Assembly (NCBI RefSeq): GCF_014267175.1
Contig: NZ_JACMTR010000002.1
Span: 1,438,001 to 1,502,000 of the forward strand
DNA from: Pseudonocardia sp. C8
Lineage (GTDB): Bacteria; Actinomycetota; Actinomycetes; Mycobacteriales; Pseudonocardiaceae
DNA: 64,000 nt
Direction: 5' to 3'
Made by a program: the position numbers and the translations under genes. The first letter of the stretch is position 1, and every line of letters begins with the position of its first letter. Of this stretch, positions 30,653 to 39,413 are shown piece by piece. Below the pieces are notes generated by a model. The model was given only the letters and a program-made list of their open reading frames with translations. It did no database searches and was not told the origin of the DNA.

Positions 30653-30689
30653 CCGCGGGGCGGCACCGGTCACCGGTGCCGCCCCGCGG
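30653..30689. terminator. Terminator after nrdJ
   Basis: Perfect inverted repeat: CCGCGGGGCGGCACCG at 30653-30668 pairs with 30674-30689 around a 5-nt loop. It lies 13 bp after the nrdJ stop and before the convergent hydrolase gene, so it may serve both. Confidence 0.85.
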
Positions 30690-30776
30690 TGCGTGAGCCC
30701 GACCCCGCGCACGGCCGCCCGGCCGGTCGCCACACCGCCGGCGCGGCACCCTCAGCCGAGGCGACGGCCCCACCGC

Positions 30777-31775
30777 TCAGGTCGCGGACACCGGCCCCGA
30801 GCGGGCGGACGTGGCGGCGGGTGCGGGGCAGCGCAGCAGCTGGCGCCACTGCTCCGGGCTCCACCGGGCGGGCTCGGTCGTCTCGACGAACTCCTCCAGC
30901 AGGCCGACGAAGCGGGCCGGGTCGGAGTGGAACGGGAAGTACCCGGCCTCGTCGAAGATCTCCAGGCGGCTGCCCGGCATGGCGCGGTGCGCGGTGTACG
31001 CGTGCCCCACGGGGACGACGGCGTCCCGCCCACCCCACACCAGCAGCGTCGGCATCCCGCGCGTGAGGTAGCAGCGGTCCAGCATGGTCACGACCTGTCC
31101 ACGCCAGTCGACGACCGCACGCAGCGTCCGGATCAGCGCAGCGCGCGCGGTGGCGTCGGGGACACCGTCGAGCAGTCGCAGCAGGTCCGCCGCGTCCCGG
31201 CCGAGGCCGGTGCCCAGCACCCGCAGCGTCTCGACGACGAGTCCGGCCTGCCAGCGCACCGGCGGCAGCTGCAGTGCCGCGAGCAGCGCCTGCGCTCCCG
31301 GCAGGCTGGCCGCACGCAGCAGCGGCGTCACGTCCGGCCCGGCCCCACCGGTCCCGACCAGTACGAGCCGCTCGGTACGGTCCGGGTACTGGTAGGCGAA
31401 CTGCATCACGACGCCGCCGCCGAGCGAGTGGCCGACCAGCGTCGCCCGTGGCACGCCCAGCACACCGAGCAGGTCACGGATCCCGTTGGCGTAGGCGGCC
31501 ACCGAGTAGTCGGCGCGCGGCTTGTCCGAGTGGCCGTGCCCGAGCAGGTCGGGGGCGATCACCAGATGGCGCCGGGCGAGGGCCGGCAGCACCGCCTCCC
31601 AGGTGGCGGAGCTGTCGCCGATGCCGTGCACGAGCACCATCGGTGGGCCGGACCCCCCGACGCGGAACGCCCGCCGGTAGCCGTGCACGGTCCGGAACCG
31701 CAGCTCCGACCCGCGTGGCGGGACGACGCCGAGCCGGTCGCCGACCGCCCCGCGCCTGCCGTCCCGGACCGCCAC
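30777..31775 (-). CDS. Alpha/beta hydrolase
   Basis: A 332-residue alpha/beta hydrolase. It has the oxyanion loop VLVHGIGDSSATW (about residue 48), the nucleophile elbow VGHSLGGGV (serine about residue 115), an aspartate in VWGGRDAVVP and the C-terminal helix region FPFHSDPARF containing the probable catalytic histidine. The substrate is unknown. A hydrolase follows nrdR in mycobacteria too (Rv2715, as I recall), so the gene belongs to the conserved neighbourhood. The start is a GTG; a start about 18 codons later is also possible. Confidence 0.87.
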   Translation of the reverse strand: MAVRDGRRGAVGDRLGVVPPRGSELRFRTVHGYRRAFRVGGSGPPMVLVHGIGDSSATWEAVLPALARRHLVIAPDLLGHGHSDKPRADYSVAAYANGIRDLLGVLGVPRATLVGHSLGGGVVMQFAYQYPDRTERLVLVGTGGAGPDVTPLLRAASLPGAQALLAALQLPPVRWQAGLVVETLRVLGTGLGRDAADLLRLLDGVPDATARAALIRTLRAVVDWRGQVVTMLDRCYLTRGMPTLLVWGGRDAVVPVGHAYTAHRAMPGSRLEIFDEAGYFPFHSDPARFVGLLEEFVETTEPARWSPEQWRQLLRCPAPAATSARSGPVSAT

Positions 31776-31882
31776 CGCAGTGACGGTAGGGATGCCGGAT
31801 TACCCCGGTGTTGCGTCCGCGTTCGCGCCTCGAGCGCCTGCCCCGGTGATCGTCGGGCGAGGCGCCGGGCGTGAATGCCCGC

Positions 31883-32374
31883 TCAGGACGGCACGAAGCT
31901 GCGGCGCGCGAACTCGCGCCGGACCGACTCGATCCGGGTGCGCTGCTGCTGCGCCCGGTCGACGAGCCGGTCCAGGTCGACGTCGGCGAGCTCGGGGTAG
32001 TCGGGCCTGATCTCGACCAGCGCCTCCCACAGGGCCCGTTTCCCCTCGATGCCCAGGGCGAGCATCTCGCACTGCAGCAGCAGGCTCAGGTCCTCCCGGC
32101 CGGTCAGCAGCTCGTTGGCCGCGAGCCGCTGGGCCTGGCCGGCGATCCAGCCCACCAGCTGCTTGACCGGGTGGGTCGAGGCCTCGATGCGCCCGATGAG
32201 GCTGCGCAGGACGTCCCGGTCGGCCTCGATGTCCTCCGCCAGCTCGGTCAGCACGGCCGGGTCGAGATGCTCGCCGGCGCGCTGCTCGAGCTGGCGGGCC
32301 AGCTCGATGCCCGCGTTCGCGCCGCCGAGGTGATCGTTGAGGTAGATGCTCAGCGCGTCGGTGGTGTCGGCCAT
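31883..32374 (-). CDS. All-helical (ferritin-like) conserved hypothetical protein
   Basis: A 163-residue protein predicted as a bundle of four or five amphipathic helices, with LEQRAGEHLDPAVLTELAEDIEADRD, VKQLVGWIAGQAQRLAANELL, LLLQCEMLALGIEGKRALWEAL and a basic C-terminus. The pattern of Glu, His and Asp recalls ferritin-like or bacterioferritin-associated folds, but I see no clear metal site. There is no signal peptide. It is probably monocistronic. The function is unknown. Confidence 0.75.
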   Translation of the reverse strand: MADTTDALSIYLNDHLGGANAGIELARQLEQRAGEHLDPAVLTELAEDIEADRDVLRSLIGRIEASTHPVKQLVGWIAGQAQRLAANELLTGREDLSLLLQCEMLALGIEGKRALWEALVEIRPDYPELADVDLDRLVDRAQQQRTRIESVRREFARRSFVPS

Positions 32375-32496
32375 GGAGACGTCCTTCCCGGTGGGGTCGG
32401 TCCAGGGGGTGCGGACCGCTCCGCGGCATTCCCGGTCGGGTCGAGATCATTCGTCGGCGCGTCCGGGCCGCTCCGTGGTGTGGCGCAGCGCGCCTC

Positions 32497-32509
32497 TAGG
32501 GTCGCTCCG
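32497..32509 (+). promoter_or_regulatory. Leaderless-type -10 element for Nudix gene
   Basis: TAGGGT at 32497-32502, 7 nt, then the GTG start; no ribosome site. Confidence 0.5.
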
Positions 32510-32980
32510 GTGACCGATCGTTACCGGGTGGTCCCGGCGTCCTACGTGTTCCTGCTGCGCGGTGACGGCGACCGGGCCGAGGTCCTGCTGCAGCGGCGCG
32601 CGAACACCGGGTTCCGGGACGGCCACTGGGCGGCCGCCGCGGCCGGTCACGTCGAAGCCGGGGAGGACCCGTACACGGCCGCCGTCCGCGAGGCGCGCGA
32701 GGAGCTCGGCGTCACGGTCGACCGCGCCGACCTCGTCCCGCTGACGGCGACGCACCGCACCGAACGCACCGGCGAGCCGGTCGACGAGCGGGTCGACTTC
32801 TTCTTCGCGTGCCGCCGCTGGTCCGGGGAACCGCACGCCGCCGAGACCGGCAAGACCGCCGGGCTCGGCTGGTTCCCGCTCGGCGCGCTGCCCGAGCCGA
32901 CGGTGCCGCACGAGCGCGCGGTGCTGGAGGCGGTGCGCGACGGCGGCCCGCCCGCAATCACCACCCACGGCTTCGGATGA
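32510..32980 (+). CDS. Nudix hydrolase
   Basis: A 156-residue pyrophosphohydrolase of nucleotide-type substrates. The full Nudix box is present at about residues 45-68: GHVEAGEDPYTAAVREAREE followed by LGV, with the metal-binding REAREE core. The preceding QRRANTGFRDGHW and later VDFFFACRRW fit MutT-like proteins that act on modified or surplus nucleotides. The specific substrate is unknown. The start agrees with the leaderless -10 element. It converges with the next small gene. Confidence 0.9.
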   Translation: MTDRYRVVPASYVFLLRGDGDRAEVLLQRRANTGFRDGHWAAAAAGHVEAGEDPYTAAVREAREELGVTVDRADLVPLTATHRTERTGEPVDERVDFFFACRRWSGEPHAAETGKTAGLGWFPLGALPEPTVPHERAVLEAVRDGGPPAITTHGFG

Positions 32981-32986
32981 CCCGGA

Positions 32987-33217
32987 CTACTCCGGCTCGA
33001 CGAGCTGTATCTCGATCGTGACGTCGGGCGTCTCGTCGTCGGCCGGGTCCACGGCCCAGTGCAGCACCCAGTCGACCTCGTAGTCGTCGCGACGCATGCC
33101 CGGCGGCGCGAAGTTGACCCAGTCGCCGGGCCGGGGAACCTCCCGGAACCAGCGGACGTGGTCGGGCCGGCGCCCGAGCCGCACCCGGACGGGGATGCCG
33201 TGCGATGTGGAGCTCAC
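32987..33217 (-). CDS. Small conserved hypothetical protein
   Basis: A 76-residue soluble protein with the pattern IPVRVRLGRRPDHVRWFREV then PGDWVNFAPPGM and an acidic C-terminus. The GTG chosen leaves most conserved-looking sequence; a GTG 39 nt upstream would add a basic stretch. No function is recognised. Confidence 0.55.
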   Translation of the reverse strand: MSSTSHGIPVRVRLGRRPDHVRWFREVPRPGDWVNFAPPGMRRDDYEVDWVLHWAVDPADDETPDVTIEIQLVEPE

Positions 33218-33287
33218 GGGCGCAGATGCTGCCCGATCGCGATCATGCCGCGCCACCGCCGGCGGCGCGGTCGCGTGCGGTGACCGT

Positions 33288-33500
33288 TCAGCCTCCCGTG
33301 TAGCGGGCCGACTCGATCAACCGGTCCACCGACTCCGGGGGCACCCGGAACGACCGCCCGAACCGGACCGCCGGCAGCTCACCGGAGTGCACCAGCCGGT
33401 AGACGGTCATTCGGGACACCCGCATCCGCTCGGCCACCTCGGCCACGGTGAGGAACGGCGCGTCCTGCCCGGCCCGTTGCTCCGGGATTCCTGCCCCCAT
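33288..33500 (-). CDS. Helix-turn-helix (excisionase-like) DNA-binding protein
   Basis: A 70-residue protein that is nearly all one MerR/excisionase-type winged helix: FLTVAEVAERMRVSRMTVYR, then LVHSGELPAVRFGRSFRV. This sequence is strikingly like the small chromosomal regulator widespread in actinobacteria (Rv0500A in M. tuberculosis, as I recall). It is therefore more likely a housekeeping regulator than a phage excisionase. No integrase is near it. The ATG start has a weak GAGGGG upstream. Confidence 0.85.
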   Translation of the reverse strand: MGAGIPEQRAGQDAPFLTVAEVAERMRVSRMTVYRLVHSGELPAVRFGRSFRVPPESVDRLIESARYTGG

Positions 33501-33697
33501 GCCTGGCCCCTCCTCGTGCCGCCCCGCTCGGCGCGGACGACCTCGCGATCACCGAACGCAGGGACCGTAGCGCGGATCCCGCCACCCTCCCGGTGCGAGT
33601 GTGTCCCACCCTCGGGTGGACTCCCCGCTCGTCCTCGGCTGTCCGTGACCGGGTGTGCACGTATGGTGAGGAGAGCGTGCGACGGAAGGGAGAGGCC

Positions 33698-34360
33698 GTG
33701 TCGCGACCGACCGATCAGGATCTCGAGCCCGGATGGTTCACCGACGCCGGTGCCCCGGAGGTGCGGGCCTTCGCCGCGCGGGTGACCGCGGGGCGGGACG
33801 GGCCGCGGGAGCGGGCGGTGGCGCTGTTCGACGCCGTCCGCGACGGGATCTGGTACGACCCGTTCGGCATCGTCACCGACCCCGACGCGTACCGCGCGAG
33901 CCGGGTCGTGGCGCGGTCGAGCAACTGGTGCGTGCCCAAGGCGGTGCTGCTCACCGCCGCCGCCCGGGCGTCCGGGATCCCGGCACGGCTGGGCTTCGCC
34001 GACGTCCGCAACCACCTCACCACCCCGCGGCTGCGTGAGCGGATGGGCGGAGCGGAGCTGTTCGTCTGGCACGGCTACACCGCGCTGTGGCTGGACGAGC
34101 GCTGGGTGAAGGTCACGCCGGCGTTCAACGCGGAGCTGTGCGCCCGGTTCGGCGTCGCGCCGATCGCCTTCGACGGCGTCCACGACGCGCTGCTGCACGA
34201 GTTCGACGGCACCGGCGCCCGCTACATGACCTACGAGCACGACCGCGGCACCTTCCACGACCTCCCGCTCGACGACGTCGTCGCCACCTTCCGCGCCACC
34301 TACGGCGAGGGGCTCTTCGCGGCCGGGGCCACCGCCGGTGAAGATGCGTTCACTCGTTAG
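33698..34360 (+). CDS. Transglutaminase-like superfamily protein
   Basis: A 220-residue protein with the transglutaminase-like core. The catalytic cysteine is in SSNWCVPKAVLL (about residue 76), the histidine probably in FADVRNHLTTPRL (about residue 107), and a further conserved segment is WHGYTALWLDERWVKVTPAF. These proteins are usually cysteine proteases or amidases acting on peptides. There is no signal peptide, so it is probably cytoplasmic. The GTG start has GGAAGGGAGAGG upstream. The MBL gene follows in the same direction after 21 nt. Confidence 0.82.
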   Translation: MSRPTDQDLEPGWFTDAGAPEVRAFAARVTAGRDGPRERAVALFDAVRDGIWYDPFGIVTDPDAYRASRVVARSSNWCVPKAVLLTAAARASGIPARLGFADVRNHLTTPRLRERMGGAELFVWHGYTALWLDERWVKVTPAFNAELCARFGVAPIAFDGVHDALLHEFDGTGARYMTYEHDRGTFHDLPLDDVVATFRATYGEGLFAAGATAGEDAFTR

Positions 34361-34368
34361 CTCTGCAC

Positions 34369-34381
34369 TACTATCTCCCGG
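34369..34381 (+). promoter_or_regulatory. Leaderless-type -10 element for MBL gene
   Basis: TACTAT at 34369-34374, then 7 nt, then GTG at 34382 (an ATG follows at 34385). This favours the GTG as the start. Confidence 0.55.
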
Positions 34382-35452
34382 GTGATGGCATCCACCGTGA
34401 CCGACGACGACCCGGACGGCGACTGGACCGCCCCGGGCGTCTACCGCTGCGCCACCGACGTCTACCGCATCCCGCTGCCGCTGCCGAACGACGGCCTGCG
34501 GGCGGTCAACGTCTACGCGCTGGCGGACAGCACCGGGTGGACGCTGATCGACTCCGGCTGGGCGATCGACGAGGCCCGGGAGCTGCTGGAGAAGGCGCTC
34601 GCGGCCCTCGGCTCCGGCCTCGGCGACGTCCGCCGGTTCCTCATCACCCACGCCCACCGCGACCACTACACCCTCGCGTCGGTCCTGCGCCGGGAGTACG
34701 GCGCCACGGTCCTGCTGGGGGGAGGGGAGAAGCCGAACCTCGACCTCATCCAGGACCGGGACCGGGTGCCCTACGAACCGGAACGGACCCGGCTGCTGCG
34801 CTGCGGCGCGATCGGGATCGTCGAGGAGCTCGGCCGCGGCCCGTGGCCCCGCGCGGACCCGCGAGAGTGGGAGGCGCCCGACGAGTGGATCGCCGACCGC
34901 GCCGCGTTCACCGTCGGGGACCAGGCCGCGACCCGCACGCTCACCGCCGTCGAGACGCCCGGGCACACCCGCGGCCACCTGGTCTTCAGCGACGACCGCA
35001 ACGGCCTGATGTTCTCCGGCGACCACATCCTGCCGCGGATCACGCCGTCGATCGGGCTGCAGCCGTCGCCGGTCGCGAGCCCGCTCGGCCAGTTCCTCGA
35101 CTCGCTGCGGCTGGTGCGCGGGCTCCCCGACGCCGACCTCCTGCCGGCGCACGGCGCGGTGGGCGGCCGGGTGCACGCCCGGGTCGACGAGCTGCTGGCC
35201 CACCACGACCACCGGCTCGCCCAGTGCCGGGACGCGGTCGCGGCCGGGAACGCCAGCGCGGACGCCGTCGCGCGGGTGCTGCGCTGGACGCGGCGCGAGC
35301 GCCGGCTCGACGAGATGGACCTGTTCAACCGGATGCTCGCCGTGCTCGAGACCGGTGCGCACCTGGACGTCCTCGCCGACCGCGGCGACCTGACCCGCAC
35401 CGAGCACACCGACCCGGAGACCGGCGCGACGGTCGCCACCTACACCGTCTGA
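34382..35452 (+). CDS. Metallo-beta-lactamase fold hydrolase
   Basis: A 356-residue member of the MBL fold. The metal motif is THAHRDHY (about residues 89-96), followed by ETPGHTRGHLVF and FSGDHILPRITPS, giving the HxHxDH, histidine and aspartate ligands of a dinuclear site. The C-terminal helical extension (about 120 residues) is typical of the glyoxalase II-like/SdsA-like hydrolase group in actinobacteria. The substrate is unknown. The start is placed by the -10 element. Confidence 0.88.
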   Translation: MMASTVTDDDPDGDWTAPGVYRCATDVYRIPLPLPNDGLRAVNVYALADSTGWTLIDSGWAIDEARELLEKALAALGSGLGDVRRFLITHAHRDHYTLASVLRREYGATVLLGGGEKPNLDLIQDRDRVPYEPERTRLLRCGAIGIVEELGRGPWPRADPREWEAPDEWIADRAAFTVGDQAATRTLTAVETPGHTRGHLVFSDDRNGLMFSGDHILPRITPSIGLQPSPVASPLGQFLDSLRLVRGLPDADLLPAHGAVGGRVHARVDELLAHHDHRLAQCRDAVAAGNASADAVARVLRWTRRERRLDEMDLFNRMLAVLETGAHLDVLADRGDLTRTEHTDPETGATVATYTV

Positions 35453-35678
35453 CCCGCGTGCCGGGCGGCGACACGCCGGTCGTCGTCCACCCGGAGGCCG
35501 TGTCGGGGTGGCCGCCCGCGCCCGGATGCGGCAGAGTGAGATCACCCGCTCCCCAGGAACCCCGGAGGTCACCGGCACCCACACGCAGCACATCCGTACC
35601 GCGCGTCTCCAGGCGCCACCGCTCACGCACGAGGACGTAGGGGAAGACGATCCTCGTCGACGACAGCGGAGGTTGGCA

Positions 35679-36170
35679 GTGAGCACACGCGGAGTGGTGT
35701 TCGTCCACTCGTCGCCGACTGCGGTCTGTCCGCACGTCGAGTGGGCGATCTCGGGCGTCCTCGGAACGCGGGTCTCCCTCGAGTGGTCCGCGCAGCCGGT
35801 GGCGTCCGGTCAGATGCGGGCCGAGTGCTCGTGGAGCGGCCCCGCCGGTAGCGGTGGTGCGCTCGCGGGCGCGCTGCGCGCCTGGTCGATGCTGCGGTTC
35901 GAGGTGACCGAGGAACCCAGCCCCGGCATGGACGGCGAGCGGTTCATGCACGTCCCCGGCCTGGGGATGTGGCACGGCCGGACCAGCGCCAACGGTGACG
36001 TCGTGCTGCCCGAGGACCAGCTGCGCGCGGTCATGGCCGAGACCGGCGGCACGGGCCTGTGCCGCCGCCTCGACCAGCTGCTCGGCACCGCGTGGGACGA
36101 CGAGCTGGAGTCCTTCCGCTTCGCCGGCGACGGCGCCGCCGTCACCTGGCTGACCCACCGGGTCGGTTGA
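35679..36170 (+). CDS. DUF3145 family protein
   Basis: A 163-residue protein beginning STRGVVFVHSSPTAVCPHVEW and containing QMRAECSWSGPAG and ERFMHVPGLGMWHGR, which I recognise as the actinobacteria-restricted DUF3145 family. No enzymatic motif is known. It is cytoplasmic. The GTG start follows GCGGAGG. The ~225-bp upstream gap holds no gene. Confidence 0.85.
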   Translation: MSTRGVVFVHSSPTAVCPHVEWAISGVLGTRVSLEWSAQPVASGQMRAECSWSGPAGSGGALAGALRAWSMLRFEVTEEPSPGMDGERFMHVPGLGMWHGRTSANGDVVLPEDQLRAVMAETGGTGLCRRLDQLLGTAWDDELESFRFAGDGAAVTWLTHRVG

Positions 36171-36215
36171 CGGCTCCCCACCCGGCACACTGGGCGGTGT
36201 GTGCAGGGGGGAACA

Positions 36216-36761
36216 GTGAACGGGAGGGCTGCGGCGACGGCCGCAGCAGTGGCAGTGGCGCTCGTCGCGGTCGGGGGGACCGCGTGGACGGCGTCCGGGA
36301 CGTCACCGGACGGGGTCGCGCCGACGGCGGCGCCCCCGTCGGTGCCGCCGAACGGAGCGGGGGAAGGCGTCGTCACGATCAGTGACGGGGCCGCGGAGCA
36401 TCCCGCGGCACAGCTCGTGCTCGAGCAGGTCCAGCGCTACTTCAACGCGATCAACGGCCGTGACTACGCGACCTGGGCCCGGGTGGTGAGCCCGGAGCGG
36501 GCCGAGCGGCAGCCGCGCGAGGCGTGGCTGGACGGCGTCGGCACGACGATCGACGGCACGATCCGGGTGGACCGGATCGACCCGGCGCCGGGGCACGGCG
36601 TGCAGGCGCTGGTGCGGTTCGTCAGCGTCCAGAATCCGGAGGACGGGCCGCCCGGCCTGCAGGTCGGGCGGATCTGCTGGCAGGCCACCTACCCGATGGC
36701 GGGCTCGCCGCCGCGGATCCTGGTCGGCGACGCGGGCAGCGTGCTCGGCGCACCCTGCTGA
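36216..36761 (+). CDS. Secreted hypothetical protein
   Basis: A 181-residue protein with a signal peptide (AAATAAAVAVALVAVGGTAW) and a linker rich in Pro and Ala, then a domain starting AAQLVLEQVQRYFNAINGRDY. That helix plus later strands (VQALVRFVSVQNP, CWQATYPM) resembles an NTF2-like fold. The GTG has GGGGG about 5 nt upstream; a GTG 15 nt earlier is possible. It ends at a shared terminator with the FAS-II operon. The function is unknown. Confidence 0.72.
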   Translation: MNGRAAATAAAVAVALVAVGGTAWTASGTSPDGVAPTAAPPSVPPNGAGEGVVTISDGAAEHPAAQLVLEQVQRYFNAINGRDYATWARVVSPERAERQPREAWLDGVGTTIDGTIRVDRIDPAPGHGVQALVRFVSVQNPEDGPPGLQVGRICWQATYPMAGSPPRILVGDAGSVLGAPC

Positions 36762-36772
36762 CCGACCGGGCA

Positions 36773-36821
36773 CGACGACGGCGGCCCGGGTCCGCAGGGA
36801 CCCGGGCCGCCGCCGTCGTCG
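36773..36821. terminator. Bidirectional terminator between secreted protein and FAS-II operon
   Basis: Strong inverted repeat: GGCGGCCCGGGTCC and its complement around a short GCAG loop, extended by CGACGAC/GTCGTCG with a 3-nt bulge. It lies between two convergent stop codons. Confidence 0.85.
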
Positions 36822-36824
36822 ATC

Positions 36825-38072
36825 TCAGGCCTTGGTGAACAGCAGCGAGGCGTTGTGCCCGCCGAAGCCGAACGAGTTGTTCAGCGCGGCGTCCACCGCG
36901 GTCTTCCGGGGCTCACCGGCGACCACGTCGAGCTCGACCTTCGGGTCCTTGTCGACCAGGTTGAGGGTGGCCGGGATGACGTCGTCGCGCACCGACAGCA
37001 GCGCGATGATGCCCTCGACCGCCCCGGCCCCGCCGACCAGGTGCCCGAGCGCCGACTTGGGCGCGGTCAGCACCGGGTGGTCGCCCAGGGCCTTCTGCAC
37101 GGCCACCGACTCGCCGACGTCGCCGACCACCGTGGAGGTGGCGTGGCAGTTGACGTGGGTGACGTCCGAGGCCTGCAGCCCGGCGCTCTCGACGGCCTTG
37201 CGCATGGCGCGGACCTGGCCCTCACCCTCCGGGTCGGGCCCGGTGATGTGGTACGCGTCCGAGGTGAGGCCGATCCCGGCGAGCCGGCCGTGCACCGTCG
37301 CGCCGCGGGCCTTCGCGAACTCCTCACGCTCGAGCACCAGCACCCCCGCGCCCTCGCCGAGCACGAACCCGTCCCGCCCGGTGTCGAACGGCCGGGAGGC
37401 ACGCTCCGGGTCGTCGTTGCGCGCCGAGAGGGTCCGGGCCTGGACGAAGCCGGCCACGGTGATGGGCACGATGCAGGACTCGGCCCCGCCGGCGAGGACG
37501 ACGTCCACCTCGCCGGCCTGCAGCAGCCGATAGGCCCAGGCGAGTGCCTCGGCCCCGGTCGCGCACGCCGACGCGGGGGAGTGGACCCCGCCCTTGGCCT
37601 TGTACTCCAGGCTGATCATCGCCGCCGGCCCGTTGGGCATGAGCATCGGGACGGTCAGCGGGGAGACCTTGCGCAGGCCGTGCTCCTCGAGCAGGTCGTC
37701 CTGCGCGAGCAGGGTCGGGGCCCCGCCGATGCCGGCGCCGACCACGACCGCCAGGCGCTCGCCCTCGACGGCCGCGCCCTCCTCGCCCGGGACGGCGCCC
37801 AGGCTGGCGTGCTCCCACGCCTCCTTGGCGGTGACCATCGCGACCTGCTCGCAGCGGTCCATCCGGCGGGCCTGCACCCGCGGCAGGACCTCGGTGGGGT
37901 CCACCGCGAGCTGGGCCGAGATGTGCACCGGCAGGTCGAACCGCTCGGTCCACTCGGCCTGGGTGGTGCCGACTCCGGACTTGCCGGCGAGCAGCGCCTC
38001 CCACGTCGAGGCCGCGTCCCCGCCGAGCGGGGTGGTGGCCCCGAAACCGGTGACGACCACTCCGTCGGTCAT
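36825..38072 (-). CDS. fabF: 3-oxoacyl-ACP synthase II (FabF/KasA type)
   Basis: Elongating ketosynthase of type II fatty acid synthesis, condensing malonyl-ACP with acyl-ACP. The 415-residue protein has the nucleophilic cysteine in SPASACATGAEAL (about residue 170), the two histidines in NCHATST (about residue 305) and NNSFGFGGHN (about residue 340). It is the last gene of the leftward fabD-fabH-acpP-fabF cluster, the counterpart of kasA in mycobacteria. Whether it makes ordinary or extra-long chains cannot be told. The HATST context rather than HGTST resembles KasA. Confidence 0.95.
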   Translation of the reverse strand: MTDGVVVTGFGATTPLGGDAASTWEALLAGKSGVGTTQAEWTERFDLPVHISAQLAVDPTEVLPRVQARRMDRCEQVAMVTAKEAWEHASLGAVPGEEGAAVEGERLAVVVGAGIGGAPTLLAQDDLLEEHGLRKVSPLTVPMLMPNGPAAMISLEYKAKGGVHSPASACATGAEALAWAYRLLQAGEVDVVLAGGAESCIVPITVAGFVQARTLSARNDDPERASRPFDTGRDGFVLGEGAGVLVLEREEFAKARGATVHGRLAGIGLTSDAYHITGPDPEGEGQVRAMRKAVESAGLQASDVTHVNCHATSTVVGDVGESVAVQKALGDHPVLTAPKSALGHLVGGAGAVEGIIALLSVRDDVIPATLNLVDKDPKVELDVVAGEPRKTAVDAALNNSFGFGGHNASLLFTKA

Positions 38073-38130
38073 GGTGTCTCCTTCTCCCCGGCGGCGCGCC
38101 GGTGCGGACGCCCTGGCGCGCCGGTCCGGA

Positions 38131-38373
38131 TCACTGGTGCTTGGCGATGAAGTCGACGGCGTCGCCGACGGTCTTCAGCTCGGCCAGCTGGTCGTCCGGG
38201 ATCTTGGCCCCGAACTTGTCCTCGGCCTGCACGGCGATCTCCACCATGGACAGCGAGTCGATGTCCAGGTCGTCCACGAAGGACTTCTCCGGGGTCACCT
38301 CGGCGGTGTCGATGCCGGCGACCTCCTCGACGATCTCGGCCAGCCCGGACAGGATCTCAGCGTTGTCAGCCAC
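38131..38373 (-). CDS. acpP: Acyl carrier protein
   Basis: An 80-residue acidic four-helix carrier. The phosphopantetheine serine is in DDLDIDSLSM (about residue 41). It ends without the long tail of mycobacterial AcpM. The start is GTG, with AAGGAGA upstream. It carries the growing chain between FabD, FabH and FabF, whose genes flank it. Confidence 0.96.
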   Translation of the reverse strand: MADNAEILSGLAEIVEEVAGIDTAEVTPEKSFVDDLDIDSLSMVEIAVQAEDKFGAKIPDDQLAELKTVGDAVDFIAKHQ

Positions 38374-38424
38374 GGTGTGAATCTCCTTGCGAGGGTGTTG
38401 GGGTGGGTGTCGTGCCAGGTCGGG

Positions 38425-39405
38425 TCAGGGGCAGACCACGACCTGCCCGGCGTAGGACAGTCCCGCGCCGAAGCCTACGAGCAGTAGCACGTCGCCGGAC
38501 CGTACCCGGCCGGCGGCGCGCATGTGGTCCAGCGCCATCGGGATCGACGCGGACGAGGTGTTGCCGGAGTACACGATGTCGTCGGCGACGACCATGTCCT
38601 CCCGCGCGCCGTGCCGGCGCAGCTTCTTGGCGATCGCCTCGACGATCCGCAGGTTCGCCTGGTGCGGGATCAGCACGTCGATGTCGGCCGGGGTCAGCCC
38701 GGCACGCTCGACCGCGTCGAGGGCGACCGGGGCGATCGCGGTGGTGGCCCAGCGGAAGACCGACTGGCCCTCCTGGTGCAGCTTGTTCGTCGACTCTCCC
38801 AGGATCCGGATCGTCGACGCGAGGTCGCCTGCGCTGCCCCAGCTGACCGGGCCGATGCCCACCTGGTCGTCGGCGTCCGCCGGGCCGACCAGGGCGGCGC
38901 CCGCCGCGTCGGCGAAGATGATGCAGGTCGAGCGGTCGTCCCAGTCGACCCAGTCGGACAGCTTCTCCGCTCCGATCACGAGCACGTGCTGGGCCGAGCC
39001 CGCGCGGATCATGTCGGAGGCGACGCCGAGCGCGTAGCAGAAGCCCGCGCAGGCGGCGTTGACGTCGAACGCCGCCACCCCGTTCGCGCCGAGGCCGGTG
39101 GCGACCTGGGCGGCCGCGTTCGGGATCGGGTTGGGCATCGTGCAGGTGGCGACGATGACGGCGTCCAGCCCGGCCGGGTCGAAGCCGGCGTCCTTGAGCG
39201 CGGCCTTCCCGGACTCGATCGCCATGTCCGGCAGCGACGTCTCGGCGTCGGCGATCCGGCGCTCGGCGATGCCGACCCGGGACCGGATCCACGCGTCGTC
39301 GGTCTCGACCCGCTTCTCCAGGTCGGCGTTGGTGACGACCTGCTCGGGCTGGACGCTGCCGAGCCCGAGGATCCGGGCCCCGGCGACCGGTGTGGCGAGA
39401 CGCAT
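38425..39405 (-). CDS. fabH: 3-oxoacyl-ACP synthase III (FabH)
   Basis: Initiating ketosynthase that joins acyl-CoA and malonyl-ACP. The 326-residue product has the catalytic cysteine in NAACAGFCYAL (about residue 117), the histidine in IPHQANLRI (about residue 251) and the asparagine in YSGNTSSASIP (about residue 281). The ATG chosen is 9 nt from the fabD stop. A GTG 12 nt upstream overlaps that stop (GTGA) and is nearly as likely. It is coupled to fabD and precedes acpP by 51 nt. Confidence 0.94.
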   Translation of the reverse strand: MRLATPVAGARILGLGSVQPEQVVTNADLEKRVETDDAWIRSRVGIAERRIADAETSLPDMAIESGKAALKDAGFDPAGLDAVIVATCTMPNPIPNAAAQVATGLGANGVAAFDVNAACAGFCYALGVASDMIRAGSAQHVLVIGAEKLSDWVDWDDRSTCIIFADAAGAALVGPADADDQVGIGPVSWGSAGDLASTIRILGESTNKLHQEGQSVFRWATTAIAPVALDAVERAGLTPADIDVLIPHQANLRIVEAIAKKLRRHGAREDMVVADDIVYSGNTSSASIPMALDHMRAAGRVRSGDVLLLVGFGAGLSYAGQVVVCP

Positions 39406-39413
39406 GCTCCTGC

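Noticed and set aside
33288..33500. Excisionase of a second mobile element
   Set aside because: The HTH resembles a small chromosomal actinobacterial regulator, and there is no integrase or attachment site nearby.
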